Shown: piece by piece, positions 9,265-17,821 of the stretch
Layout: each line of letters starts with the position of its first letter
Numbering within the stretch: position 1 is the stretch's first letter
DNA from: Gardnerella vaginalis
GTDB taxonomy: Bacteria > Actinomycetota > Actinomycetes > Actinomycetales > Bifidobacteriaceae
NCBI RefSeq assembly: GCF_040427915.1
Contig: NZ_JBETXJ010000002.1
Coordinates: 682,001 to 746,000 of the forward strand
Length of the DNA stretch: 64,000 nucleotides
Direction: 5' to 3'
Notes under the pieces: generated by a model
Told to the model about the DNA's origin: nothing
The model's input: only the letters and a program-made list of their open reading frames with translations
The model's database searches: none
Translations under genes and position numbers: made by a program

Positions 9265-9281
9265 ACTTTATATTTATACGT

Positions 9282-10370
9282 ATGGGTTATGAATCGGTGA
9301 GTGCGTTAATTGTATTAATCATCATCATAGCCTTAATGTTTGGTTGGTTGCCTAAGCGCACTGTTAACAGCATGAAGTCAATGTTGGAACACAGCGAAGA
9401 TAGGTATTCACCTTCGCTGCATATTGTGGATGAGCGTAGTGCTTCGCTGTTCCATGAGTGTAGTGGTGCGATGGCGAAAGGGGTTGGAATGCAACCGTCA
9501 GAGAAGCGATCGAATAAAAATAAGAACACTAAAAATAAGAGCAATAAGTCAAAGGTGTTAAGAGATAATTTTACTCCACAACATGTGGCTCGTATTCGTG
9601 CTCTTCGTCGCGCTGCGGTTCGTCGTCGCCGTATTTTGGTTTTTTCACTTGTTTTCTTGACCCTTGTGGTTCTTGTAGCTGGTTTGTCTGGATTATATTC
9701 TGCTTGGTTCGCTCTTATACCATTCGCTATGGTTTCAACAGTTCTTTACTTTGGTTCTATTGCGGCAAAGCATGCGCGAGATTGGGAAGCGCAAGTTGCT
9801 GCCTATAACAAATCTGCTGGCGTGCCGCAAAATTATGGTCAAAAAAGCTATGGTGAATCTGGTGAATCTATTGTGGAACCAGTTTTTGACGCGATTGTCA
9901 ATTCTGTTGTAACTCATGAAGAAGAGTATCAAAATTATTCATCAGGCTCTGTTACACAATATTCGTCGAATACTCAAGACAATACAGAAACTTCTGTTAT
10001 GCAGCAGCGTGAAATTAGTATGGCTTTAGAACGCGTCAATTCGCAGAATGCTAATGATTATATTGCTGCTGGTAATCAGTCATCGTCTTTGCCTGATGTG
10101 TCTGATTCGTCTGATTCTTCTAAATCTCATCAAGATTTAATATCTTTCTCGTTTGGGTCTGATTCTACAGAATCTTCTTCAAATGACAAGAATAATGGTC
10201 CGTTAAGCTTAGAAATAAAGTCCACTAAGCAGGTTGCTAAAGCAATTTCAGCTAAAGAACCGCTTTCTACTAAAGAATCTTCCGATAATAATGTGGAGCC
10301 ACCAGTTAGTACTGAAGATTCATTAGGAAAAGCTGATTTGCGAGATGTTTTAGCTCGTCGCGCCGCATGA
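9282..10370 (+). CDS. SepX/GlpR-like divisome membrane protein
   Basis: A 362-residue protein with an N-terminal membrane helix (residues 7-22), a basic linker rich in Lys/Asn/Ser (about 75-110), an Arg-rich stop-transfer segment RRAAVRRRR and two closely spaced membrane helices (about 118-160), then a long Ser/Asn/Glu-rich disordered tail. This layout matches the actinobacterial SepX/GlpR family, which places Wag31/FtsZ-linked division components at the septum. The adjacent FmdB and SAF genes are the usual neighbours of that family, which supports the call. Sequence identity was not tested, so the name is inference. Confidence 0.55.
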   Translation: MGYESVSALIVLIIIIALMFGWLPKRTVNSMKSMLEHSEDRYSPSLHIVDERSASLFHECSGAMAKGVGMQPSEKRSNKNKNTKNKSNKSKVLRDNFTPQHVARIRALRRAAVRRRRILVFSLVFLTLVVLVAGLSGLYSAWFALIPFAMVSTVLYFGSIAAKHARDWEAQVAAYNKSAGVPQNYGQKSYGESGESIVEPVFDAIVNSVVTHEEEYQNYSSGSVTQYSSNTQDNTETSVMQQREISMALERVNSQNANDYIAAGNQSSSLPDVSDSSDSSKSHQDLISFSFGSDSTESSSNDKNNGPLSLEIKSTKQVAKAISAKEPLSTKESSDNNVEPPVSTEDSLGKADLRDVLARRAA

Positions 10371-10426
10371 AAATAAGCTTAAAAGCAGATTAAAATACAT
10401 ATATTTTTAAAAAATTTTCCAAAATT

Positions 10427-10453
10427 TTAGCACTCTAGTTGGTAGAGTGCTAA
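10427..10453 (+). promoter_or_regulatory. CIRCE operator (HrcA binding site) upstream of groES
   Basis: A perfect CIRCE inverted repeat, TTAGCACTC-N9-GAGTGCTAA, lies 110 bp before groES. HrcA represses through this element and releases it on heat shock. Confidence 0.95.
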
Positions 10454-10467
10454 AAACGCGCTATTAT
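10439..10467 (+). promoter_or_regulatory. groES promoter overlapping CIRCE
   Basis: TTGGTA (10439-10444) lies inside the CIRCE spacer and is 17 bp from TATTAT (10462-10467). A bound HrcA would therefore cover the -35 box. Confidence 0.65.
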
Positions 10468-10562
10468 AAGTCACAGTGCGCGATAGTTTTGACGTGATCG
10501 TCAGCCTCGTCAATATTATTTGTGCGAATAGTTACATTTCTCTTAAGAAAGAGGTGGCGACA

Positions 10563-10856
10563 GTGTCGATTAAGCTCACACCGTTGGAAGATAAGATTAT
10601 TGTTAAGCAAGCTCAGGCAGAAACTCAAACTGCTTCTGGCTTGTATATTCCAGATAACGCTAAGGAAAAGCCACAACAGGGCGAAGTATTGGCTGTTGGA
10701 CCAGGTCGTCGCGACGACAAGGGTGAGCGCATTCCTATGGACGTTAAAGTTGGAGACAAGGTTCTATATTCCAAGTATGGTGGCACAGAAGTTCACTACG
10801 AAGGCGAAGATTATTTGATTGTTTCGTCTCGTGACGTTCTCGCAATCCTTGGCTGA
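10563..10856 (+). CDS. groES: Co-chaperonin GroES
   Basis: The 97-residue 10-kDa chaperonin caps the GroEL folding chamber. GTG 10563 is chosen as start because GAGG at 10551 sits 8 bp upstream and the product then begins [15 protein letters not shown], at normal family length. The mobile loop [21 protein letters not shown] and the [10 protein letters not shown] segment are present. groEL does not follow: a terminator and an aminotransferase gene come next, so groES is monocistronic here. Control by HrcA is expected from the CIRCE element. Confidence 0.97.
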   Translation: MSIKLTPLEDKIIVKQAQAETQTASGLYIPDNAKEKPQQGEVLAVGPGRRDDKGERIPMDVKVGDKVLYSKYGGTEVHYEGEDYLIVSSRDVLAILG

Positions 10857-10865
10857 TTTTGATTA

Positions 10866-10913
10866 ATTGTTTGGTTAATTTCTTTATTAATCATTTGTAA
10901 TTAATCAAACAAT
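10866..10913 (+). repeat. 15-bp inverted repeat after groES
   Basis: The arm at 10866-10880 (ATTGTTTGGTTAATT) pairs with 10899-10913 with one G-U pair and an 18-nt loop. There is no T-run, so it is probably an mRNA 3' structure rather than a terminator on its own. Confidence 0.6.
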
Positions 10914-10927
10914 ATTTGAATCTATTT

Positions 10928-10969
10928 AACGCTGAAAATAACGGTTCGCCGCTGTTTTCAGCGTTTTTT
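10928..10969 (+). terminator. groES terminator
   Basis: The 11-bp stem AACGCTGAAAA (10928-10938) pairs with TTTTCAGCGTT (10955-10965); six T residues end at 10969. Confidence 0.85.
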
Positions 10970-11004
10970 GTTTAATTTGTTTAAGACACGACTATTATAA
11001 AATC

Positions 11005-12099
11005 ATGGATTATAAACATCGCAGTATTCTAGATACTTTGCCAAATTACAAGCAAGGCAAACCAGCGCCCGCATTAGACGGTATTCGCGCATATAAGATT
11101 TCTAGCAACGAGAACCCATTTGAGCCGTTAGAAAGTGTGAAAAACGCCATTTCTAGCCGTGCGCTTGGGGTTATTAATCGTTACCCAAATATGCGTGGAA
11201 CAGAAGTCGTAGAGGAGTTAGCTAAAAAGTTTAGCGTTACACCAGATGAAGTTGTGCTTGGCTGTGGCTCCACGGAGGTTATTACGCAACTCGTAGACTT
11301 AGTTGCAGGTCCTGGAGACGAAGTTATATACCCATGGAGAAGCTTCGAGGCATATCCAATTATTGTTACGGGCGCTGGCGCTACAAGTGTGCAAATTCCT
11401 AATCGTGCAGATGGATCGCACGATGTGGATGCAATGATTGATGCAATTAATGAGCACACGCGTCTTGTTATTTTGAACAATCCAAACAATCCTACATCCG
11501 CGCAACTTTCTGATGAGGATGCTAGAAAGGTTTTGGATGCTGTACCAAGCGACGTTTTGGTGCTTATTGACGAAGCGTATGTGCAATTTAACAACGCAAA
11601 GGGTACGGCGGATGGCATGCAGCTTTACCGTGAATATCCGAATGTTGTTGTTGCTCAAACTTTCTCTAAAGCCTACGGATTGGCTGGGTTGCGTATTGGA
11701 TATGCTGTTGCTGCAGCAGATGTTGTAGAAGGAATGCGAAAAGTGGCTGTTCCGTTTGGAGTAAGCCAAATCGCACAAGTGGCAGCTCTTGCGTCTTTGG
11801 AACCTCAAGCGCTTGTAGAGATGCACAATCGCGTAGATGCGCTTGTTAAGGAGCGTGCGCGCGTTGTAAGCGGCTTGCGTGAGCAAGGTTGGAATATTGC
11901 TGAGCCGTATGCAAACTTCTTCTGGATGCCGTTTGGTGAAGGCACAGAGCGAGCTAATCAGCGTTTTGTTGAGGCAGGTCTTTCTGTGCGAGCGTTTGCT
12001 GGTGAAGGTATTCGCATCACAATCGCAGAAACCGAAGCAAATGACCGTGTTCTTAAAATATGCGAGTTTTTAAAGAAAGATGGTTTTTCGCTTAAATAA
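11005..12099 (+). CDS. Histidinol-phosphate/aromatic aminotransferase (HisC family)
   Basis: A 364-residue PLP-dependent class I/II aminotransferase. Visible landmarks are SSNENPFEP, the NPNNPTSAQL block, DEAYVQF, and TFSKAYGLAGLRIGY with the PLP-binding Lys. No other his gene is in the window, so it could serve as the aromatic-amino-acid (Pat) aminotransferase rather than in histidine synthesis; the sequence cannot decide. A TATTAT box at 10993-10998 lies only 6 bp before ATG 11005 and no Shine-Dalgarno is present, which points to a leaderless transcript. Confidence 0.85.
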   Translation: MDYKHRSILDTLPNYKQGKPAPALDGIRAYKISSNENPFEPLESVKNAISSRALGVINRYPNMRGTEVVEELAKKFSVTPDEVVLGCGSTEVITQLVDLVAGPGDEVIYPWRSFEAYPIIVTGAGATSVQIPNRADGSHDVDAMIDAINEHTRLVILNNPNNPTSAQLSDEDARKVLDAVPSDVLVLIDEAYVQFNNAKGTADGMQLYREYPNVVVAQTFSKAYGLAGLRIGYAVAAADVVEGMRKVAVPFGVSQIAQVAALASLEPQALVEMHNRVDALVKERARVVSGLREQGWNIAEPYANFFWMPFGEGTERANQRFVEAGLSVRAFAGEGIRITIAETEANDRVLKICEFLKKDGFSLK

Positions 12100-12139
12100 T
12101 CATATTTTTGACCGCATTTAGATGTGATTTTTGCCTTTC

Positions 12140-12182
12140 GGCGTGTCTTAATCTTGCATTAGTCTCGCGTTCGTGGCAAAAT
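12140..12182 (+). promoter_or_regulatory. Promoter of the tRNA-Tyr/Thr/Met-rpmG unit with GGCGTGTC motif
   Basis: TTGCAT (12154-12159), a 17-bp spacer and CAAAAT (12177-12182) form a promoter 45 bp before tRNA-Tyr. GGCGTGTCT (12140-12148), the reverse complement of the recurrent GACACGCC motif, lies 5 bp upstream of the -35. Confidence 0.5.
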
Positions 12183-12227
12183 AACAAAGTTGCCGTTTGG
12201 AGATATTCCTCTCCGCTCGGAAACATT

Positions 12228-12309
12228 GGCGGGTTACCAGAGCGGCCAAATGGGACTGACTGTAAATCAGTTGCTTCGTGCTTCAGTGGTTCAAATCCAC
12301 TACCCGCCA
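12228..12309 (+). tRNA. tRNA-Tyr (GTA anticodon)
   Basis: An 82-nt class II tRNA with acceptor GGCGGGT (12228-12234) against ACCCGCC (12302-12308), anticodon loop CTGTAAA giving GTA at 12262-12264, and the long variable arm expected for bacterial tRNA-Tyr. tRNA-Thr follows after 1 bp. Confidence 0.95.
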
Positions 12310-12310
12310 C

Positions 12311-12382
<72 letters not shown>

Positions 12383-12386
12383 CTCT

Positions 12387-12460
12387 GGCGGGGTAGCTCA
12401 GCTGGCTAGAGCGTACGACTCATAATCGTAAGGTCAAGAGTTCGAGTCTCTTCCTCGCTA
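12387..12460 (+). tRNA. tRNA-Met (CAT anticodon, elongator type)
   Basis: The acceptor GGCGGGG pairs with CCTCGCT with two G-U pairs. The anticodon stem TACGA/TCGTA encloses loop CTCATAA. The first acceptor pair is formed and the anticodon stem lacks the three G-C pairs of initiator tRNA, so this is the elongator form (or a tRNA-Ile modified at CAT, which is less likely). Confidence 0.88.
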
Positions 12461-12510
12461 CAATGGCCAGCAGGAGTTGGTCAACACACAATATTCTAGA
12501 GGTGAACGAA

Positions 12511-12681
12511 ATGGCAAGTAAGAGCGCAGACATCCGTCCAGGCATTACGCTTGCATGCACGGAGTGCAAGGAGCGTAATTACATCACGACGAAGAATCGT
12601 CGTAATACGCCTGATCGTCTCGAGTTGAGCAAGTTCTGCCCACGTTGCGGCAAGCATACTCTCCATCGCGAGACTCGCTAA
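12511..12681 (+). CDS. rpmG: 50S ribosomal protein L33
   Basis: A 56-residue zinc-ribbon L33 with paired CTEC and CPRC motifs, so the Zn-binding form. ATG 12511 follows AGGTGAACGA. It is cotranscribed with the three tRNA genes upstream, a usual actinobacterial context, and is followed by a terminator 36 bp downstream. Confidence 0.96.
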   Translation: MASKSADIRPGITLACTECKERNYITTKNRRNTPDRLELSKFCPRCGKHTLHRETR

Positions 12682-12717
12682 GCGAGTGAGCTTCGGCGAA
12701 GTTTTGTAGCTTTATTA

Positions 12718-12740
12718 CCCCGCGTTTTGCGGGGTTTTTT
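12718..12740 (+). terminator. Terminator after rpmG
   Basis: CCCCGC (12718-12723) pairs with GCGGGG (12729-12734) around a GTTTT loop and is followed by six T residues. Confidence 0.92.
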
Positions 12741-12768
12741 GTTATTTAGTGCTGTTAGGATTAGGCAT

Positions 12769-14052
12769 ATGAGTATGCAATCATCCTTATCTGGATCTGA
12801 TAATCCAACTTTCGCAGACCTTACAACAATCGGAGTTGGGGGTACTATTGCTCGTTTTGTAGAACCTAATAGCAGGGTGGCTGTTATTGAAGCTGTAGAA
12901 GATGCCGATTGTGCGGGATTGCCATTGTGTGTTATTGGTGGCGGATCTAACATGCTCGTTAGTGATGAGTCGTTTAATGGAGTTGTTGTCCGTGATGCTC
13001 GGCGTGAAATTTGTGTTTTAGATGAGGCTGCTCCTAGCGAAGATGGTGTTGATAAGGATAGTGGAGATTGTTTAGTTCACGTTAGTGCAGAAGCAGGATG
13101 CAATTGGGATGATTTTGTATCGCACACGATTCAGCTTGGATTGGAAGGCGTAGAAGCACTTTCTGGTATTCCTGGAACTGTTGGGGCATCTGTGGTGCAA
13201 AACATTGGCGCATATGGGTCAGAAGTAGCGAAAAGTGTTGAATCCGTAGAGGTTTGGGATCGTAAAGACAAAACCACTTTTTATATGGGTCTAAAAGACC
13301 TTAAATTTGGTTACCGTACGTCTGTTCTTAAGCAAAGCATGTATAGGGCGCCTGGTGTTCCTGCTGATTGCTTTTTCCCAACGCCTAGATACGTTGTTTT
13401 ATCTGTTACTTTTTGCTTAAAGCATTCAAAAACTGGTGTTGTTGCTCATTCGCAGCTTGCTCATGCGCTTGGAGTGCAAGTTGGGGATCGAATGGAAACA
13501 GCTAAGATTCGTCGCGAAGTTTTGCGTGTTAGAGCATCTAAGGGCATGCTTGAAGATGCTATGCGCTACGCAAACAAGTGGATGTGCTACGCAAAAAATG
13601 AAAGCGGCGTTGAGTCTGCGATTAGTCTTCAAAATGAAGACTATGTTTGTGGAGATTTGTTAGAAGGCGATTCTAAGTATGCCGATCGTCATAGTTGTGG
13701 AAGTTTCTTTATGAATCCGATTTTGACAGAATCTCAGGCAGAGTTGCTCCCAGAAGACGCTCCGCGATTTGATGCCACTTTGCCAGATGGATCTAAGGGC
13801 ATCAAGACTTCTGCAGCATGGCTGATAGATCATTCTGGATTCCATAAAGGATTTAGGCTTACGCAAAACAATGGTATAAAAAGTGAGGCTGGGTTGTCTT
13901 CTTTGCACACTTTGGCATTGACCAATCGTAATAACGCAAAATGCAAAGATATTGTTGATTTAGCGCGCAAAATCATAGATGGTGTTTATGATTCTTTTGG
14001 CGTAAAACTTGTTCCAGAGCCTGTTCTAATCGGCATTAACTTAGATTGTTAA
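12769..14052 (+). CDS. murB: UDP-N-acetylenolpyruvoylglucosamine reductase
   Basis: FAD enzyme that reduces UDP-GlcNAc-enolpyruvate to UDP-MurNAc in peptidoglycan precursor synthesis. ATG 12769 is preferred because TAGGA lies about 8 bp upstream and the reading frame further 5' overlaps the rpmG terminator. The 427-residue product has the FAD-binding GGGSNMLVSD, GIPGTVGASVVQNIGAYG and the catalytic-region HSCGSFFMNP, then SAAWLID and TLALTNRNNA. It is longer than short MurB forms because of an insertion around residues 190-225 typical of actinobacterial type. It appears monocistronic. Confidence 0.95.
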   Translation: MSMQSSLSGSDNPTFADLTTIGVGGTIARFVEPNSRVAVIEAVEDADCAGLPLCVIGGGSNMLVSDESFNGVVVRDARREICVLDEAAPSEDGVDKDSGDCLVHVSAEAGCNWDDFVSHTIQLGLEGVEALSGIPGTVGASVVQNIGAYGSEVAKSVESVEVWDRKDKTTFYMGLKDLKFGYRTSVLKQSMYRAPGVPADCFFPTPRYVVLSVTFCLKHSKTGVVAHSQLAHALGVQVGDRMETAKIRREVLRVRASKGMLEDAMRYANKWMCYAKNESGVESAISLQNEDYVCGDLLEGDSKYADRHSCGSFFMNPILTESQAELLPEDAPRFDATLPDGSKGIKTSAAWLIDHSGFHKGFRLTQNNGIKSEAGLSSLHTLALTNRNNAKCKDIVDLARKIIDGVYDSFGVKLVPEPVLIGINLDC

Positions 14053-14063
14053 TGTAAGTTGTT

Positions 14064-14109
14064 AACACAAATTTAGCATAATTTAACATAATAAATCGCG
14101 ATTTGTGTT
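14064..14109 (+). repeat. Inverted repeat downstream of murB
   Basis: AACACAAAT (14064-14072) pairs with ATTTGTGTT (14101-14109) with a 28-nt AT-rich loop. It could be a weak terminator or an operator for the following permease. Nothing else is visible in 14053-14265. Confidence 0.35.
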
Positions 14110-14265
14110 GTGATTTTCCGCTGAACACAGTACTATGCTCTTTTAATATCGTAAAAATTATTGTTTGATTGCACTTAATGTGTGTTGAACTGTATTTTTT
14201 GCGATTAATAACATATATACCCTTATATGGAATGTTTTAGACGTAGTTTTAGAGAAGGTTGGATT

Positions 14266-15876
14266 ATGCAAATATGGAGAAAAAAGTCTGTTGAACAGAC
14301 TATTGCAGAAACAATGGATGGTGATCGCCATCTTAAGCGTACGTTAAATGCATGGGATCTTGCCGTTATGGGCGTAGCTGTGGCAGTTGGTGCTGGCATC
14401 TTCTCCGTTGGTGCTCAGGCTGCAGCGTTCCACGCAGGTCCTGCAGTTATTATTAGCTTTATCATCGCTGGTATTGTTTGCGGAACGGCTGCAATGTGCT
14501 ACGCGGAGTTTGCTTCGATGATTCCTGTTGCAGGTTCTGCATACACATTTACATATACCACAGTAGGCGAGCTTATTGCTTGGATTATTGGCTGGGATAT
14601 GATTCTGGAAATGCTTATGGCAGGATCCGTTATAGCTAAATATTGGGGAGTTTATCTTAACGATTTAATGCACTTGTTTGGTCTTAACGTATCTACTTCG
14701 GTAAAGCTTGGTAATTTTACTTTTGATCTTGCTCCAGTAGTTATTGTTGCGTTCTTTACGATTATGCTTGTTGTTGGAACAAAGCTTTCTGCTCGTTTTG
14801 ATGGTGCTTTAACAATCTTGAAGATTGGTATTGTTCTGTTCGTTGTTGTTGTTGGATTCTTCTACATTAAGGCTTCTAACTTCACTCCATTCGTTCCACC
14901 TGCAACAGACGTTGCTAGCGTTAAGGGTATTCACGTTTCTGGCACCATGAGCCAGCCGCTTTGGCAGTGGATTACTGGTATGCAGCCAGCTGTTTATGGC
15001 GTTACGGGTATTCTTTCTGGCGCAGCTCTTGTGTTCTTTGCTTTTATTGGTTTTGATGTTGTTGCAACTACTGCAGAAGAAACTAAGGATCCACACAAGA
15101 ACATCCCTAGGGGTATTGGTCTCGGTCTTTTGATTGTGACTGTTCTGTACATTCTTGTGGCTGTTGTTACAACTGGCATGGTTTCATACAAGGATTTGGC
15201 TAAGCAAGAGGCTCCTTCGCTTTCTACAAGCTTTGAGCTTGTAGGCGCAACTTGGGCAGCAAAGATTATTTCTCTTGGCATTGTAATCGGCTTAACAACT
15301 GTTGTTATGGTTCTTCTTCTTGGTCTTACGCGTATCGTGTTTGCTGTAAGCCGCGATGGTCTTCTTCCTCGTAGCTTCTCTAAGGTGAGCAAGCGCGGTA
15401 TTCCTGCACGTATTCAGATTGTTTCTGGCGTTGTAGTTGCTATAATCGCTTCTACATTAGATATTGGAATTCTTTCTGATATGGTGAATATCGGTACGCT
15501 TTCTGCGTTCTTGCTTGTTTCTGCAGGTGTTCCGATTATGCGTATGCGTAGGCCAGATTTGCACCGATCCTTTATGGTTCCATGGAATCCAGTTTTGCCT
15601 ATTTTTGCTGCGCTTTCTACGTTCTGGCTTATGCTAAACCTTTCCGTGCTTACATGGATTCGTTTTGCGATTTGGCTTGCGATTGGCTTTGCAGTGTACT
15701 TCGGCTATTCCTACCGCAACTCTTTGCTTGGAAGGCAGTTACGCAAGGCTAAGAAGCTTGGTGTTCCTGTAGAGTCATTGTTTGCTCAAGATGCTGTTGC
15801 AGCTGAAAAGATGGCTCAGGGAGAATCTGAAGATCAGGCTCGTGCAGAAGCTGCTCAAGAGACAGGTAATAATTGA
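14266..15876 (+). CDS. Amino-acid permease, APC superfamily (cationic amino acid transporter type)
   Basis: An integral membrane transporter of 536 residues. ATG 14266 follows AGAAGG; an upstream in-frame ATG at 14227 is less likely. The N-terminus LKRTLNAWDLAVMGVAVAVG AGIFSVGAQAA contains the APC GxGIF motif in its first membrane helix, and TAEETKDPHKNIPRGI is the CAT-family consensus loop. About 12 membrane helices are evident, with a Glu/Ala-rich cytoplasmic tail. Basic amino acids are the usual substrates of this family, but substrate cannot be read from the sequence. A long hairpin follows the gene. Confidence 0.9.
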   Translation: MQIWRKKSVEQTIAETMDGDRHLKRTLNAWDLAVMGVAVAVGAGIFSVGAQAAAFHAGPAVIISFIIAGIVCGTAAMCYAEFASMIPVAGSAYTFTYTTVGELIAWIIGWDMILEMLMAGSVIAKYWGVYLNDLMHLFGLNVSTSVKLGNFTFDLAPVVIVAFFTIMLVVGTKLSARFDGALTILKIGIVLFVVVVGFFYIKASNFTPFVPPATDVASVKGIHVSGTMSQPLWQWITGMQPAVYGVTGILSGAALVFFAFIGFDVVATTAEETKDPHKNIPRGIGLGLLIVTVLYILVAVVTTGMVSYKDLAKQEAPSLSTSFELVGATWAAKIISLGIVIGLTTVVMVLLLGLTRIVFAVSRDGLLPRSFSKVSKRGIPARIQIVSGVVVAIIASTLDIGILSDMVNIGTLSAFLLVSAGVPIMRMRRPDLHRSFMVPWNPVLPIFAALSTFWLMLNLSVLTWIRFAIWLAIGFAVYFGYSYRNSLLGRQLRKAKKLGVPVESLFAQDAVAAEKMAQGESEDQARAEAAQETGNN

Positions 15877-15934
15877 TTATAAAATCTTGAATTAAGATAT
15901 TATCTTATTTTTAGATTTATTGATTCTAATCACG

Positions 15935-15970
15935 TTGAGTCGGCATGCGGTTTTACGCGTGTCGACTCAA
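15935..15970 (+). terminator. Hairpin terminator after the permease
   Basis: A stem of about 15 bp including G-U pairs, TTGAGTCGG at 15935-15943 against TGTCGACTCAA ending 15970, is followed by a weak T-run (TTAGTTTTG). Confidence 0.6.
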
Positions 15971-16057
15971 TTAGTTTTGCGCGACGTGTTTGCACTATAA
16001 TAGAAAAGTTAAATTGTTTCATTAGTGCAAAATTAATGCAGAAAGGGGGCGTTTGTT

Positions 16058-16378
16058 ATGCCTTATGTTATTGCAGAACCTTGTGTTGACGTTAAGGATA
16101 AAGCTTGTGTTGACGAGTGCCCTGTTGATTGCATTTACGAAGGCGATCGCACGCTTTACATAAACCCTAACGAATGCGTTGATTGTGGTGCTTGTGAACC
16201 AGCTTGTCCTGTAGAAGCCATTTTCTACGAGGATGATGTTCCAGAAGAATGGGAATGGTATAAAGACGCCGCTGTAGAGTATTTCAACAAACTTGGCGAT
16301 TTGGGCGGAGCGCAAGAAGCTGGTCCATCTGGCTGGGATGAAGATCGTGTAGCTGCTCTTCCTAAAAGAGATGCTTAA
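16058..16378 (+). CDS. fdxA: Ferredoxin, seven-iron type
   Basis: A 106-residue soluble electron carrier. The first Cys cluster CVDVKDKACVDECPVDC and the second CVDCGACEPACP give the pattern of actinobacterial [3Fe-4S][4Fe-4S] ferredoxins, with the longer helical C-terminus of that type. GAAAGGGGG lies upstream of ATG 16058. The stop codon overlaps the convergent dinB stop by four bases. Confidence 0.95.
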   Translation: MPYVIAEPCVDVKDKACVDECPVDCIYEGDRTLYINPNECVDCGACEPACPVEAIFYEDDVPEEWEWYKDAAVEYFNKLGDLGGAQEAGPSGWDEDRVAALPKRDA

Positions 16379-17709
16379 ATACCTAGTTGCGCCGCATTGT
16401 TTCCATATTTTTCTCTTACAGCATCTAAAACATGTTCTGCGTGACTTATTCGTGCATAAGTATTTTTTACTGCGTTTTCTCTAATTGGTGTTGAATTTTT
16501 GTATGTATCGTTGTTTATTGCGGTTTCTCTTTTGCTTTCTTCAAGAATGTCATTAATGGTTGGTTGAATGAACGTTTTGCTGCATTTTACAAGATTGCTA
16601 GCGCTTACTCCTGCCAGTCTAACTGGGCTTAATAAGCAAATATTATTTCCGCCTAATTTATGATTGTGTACTATAGGGTCTGCATCCATTAACAATGCGT
16701 CAACGTGCTTATATAATTCATGGGAAGAATCCGTTGCGTTTCTTAACGTTTTAGATCTAGTAACATAGTGCAAATCACTGAATCGTAGCTTTAACGTGAC
16801 AGTTTTGGTTGCCATATTGCGTTTGCGTAGTTCTTGCGCCACGTCATTGCAGCAGTGCCTGATCAGGTTTTTCACTGCTGCAATATCCGTGGTGTCAGAA
16901 TTGAGAGTTTGTTCTGTACCGATGGATTTTTCTGGAACATGGGGCATGACTTGCCGATTATCGATTCCGCGCGAAGTGTTATAAAGCATTTGTGCAACAA
17001 TCTTAGAGCCGGCAATTCGTTCCAGAGTCTTTTCATCTATATTTCTTAGTGTTTCTATACTATTTATTCCCCATGCTGCTAGCTTTTTTGCCAGAGCTGG
17101 TCCAATTCCTGGTATTGCTCGTAATGGCATTATTGACACAAAGTCAGCGTTGCGGTTCTGGGGGACAACCAGCATTCCATTTGGCTTTGCATTTGTTGAT
17201 GCCATTTTTGCTATTAATTTATTGGATGCTATTCCCACTGAGCAGGTGATATGAAACTTACGCGCGACTTCGCTTCGTATCCATTCGCCTATAACAATAG
17301 GCGAATGCCAGCGTAAAAGTGCGGAGTTAACATCCATATAACATTCGTCTACAGAGACTCGTTCAACCCTATCTGTGATTTTTGAAAAAACCTCCTTAAA
17401 AATCCTAGATGAAATGGAAACGTAGTATGGCATGTCTACCGGCAAGAAAATGCCATTAGGGCACAAGCTTCGTGCTCGCGCTGTAGGCATAGCTGAATTC
17501 ACGCCATACTTACGTGCCTCGTAGCTGGCTGCCGAAACTACGGAGCGCGAACCTGTACCAATAATCACAGGTTTACCAAGTAACCTAGGATTACGCGCCG
17601 CCTCGAGTGATGCGTAAAACGCATCCATATCGATATGAAGTATTGTGCAGCCAGACGTGTCATGCCCCCAGTCGCGTTTAGCTGCTGTAACTCGCGGTGC
17701 TGTGCTCAT
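16375..17709 (-). CDS. dinB: DNA polymerase IV (Y family)
   Basis: Error-prone lesion-bypass polymerase. ATG 17709 is chosen because the upstream in-frame ATG at 17727 would put the LexA-like box inside the coding region. The product of 444 residues begins with HIDMDAFYASLE, containing the first catalytic Asp, followed by VSVDECYMD with the Asp-Glu pair; a helix-hairpin-helix block AIPGIGPALAKKLAAWGI is visible in the thumb. A TACTAT box ends 6 bp before the ATG, so the transcript may be leaderless. The C-terminal end has an Asn/Thr-rich extension. Confidence 0.94.
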   Translation of the reverse strand: MSTAPRVTAAKRDWGHDTSGCTILHIDMDAFYASLEAARNPRLLGKPVIIGTGSRSVVSAASYEARKYGVNSAMPTARARSLCPNGIFLPVDMPYYVSISSRIFKEVFSKITDRVERVSVDECYMDVNSALLRWHSPIVIGEWIRSEVARKFHITCSVGIASNKLIAKMASTNAKPNGMLVVPQNRNADFVSIMPLRAIPGIGPALAKKLAAWGINSIETLRNIDEKTLERIAGSKIVAQMLYNTSRGIDNRQVMPHVPEKSIGTEQTLNSDTTDIAAVKNLIRHCCNDVAQELRKRNMATKTVTLKLRFSDLHYVTRSKTLRNATDSSHELYKHVDALLMDADPIVHNHKLGGNNICLLSPVRLAGVSASNLVKCSKTFIQPTINDILEESKRETAINNDTYKNSTPIRENAVKNTYARISHAEHVLDAVREKYGNNAAQLGI

Positions 17710-17719
17710 GGATTTATAG

Positions 17720-17735
17720 TAGAACAAACGTTCGA
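17720..17735 (-). promoter_or_regulatory. LexA (SOS) box of dinB
   Basis: On the minus strand TCGAAC-GTTT-GTTCTA matches the Gram-positive/actinobacterial SOS palindrome TCGAAC-N4-GTTCGA with one mismatch. It overlaps the -10 region of dinB, as a repressor site should. Confidence 0.8.
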
Positions 17736-17821
17736 TTTTATCTATAGTGTGTCGTAATAAATTTTACGAAAAATATAGTCAAAATATGCAAATATAACTA
17801 CTGCCGTGTAGGGTATGCTGT

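Noticed and set aside
10476..10562. N-terminal extension of GroES from an upstream start
   Set aside because: It would add 29 non-conserved residues; the GTG at 10563 has the ribosome site and gives normal length.
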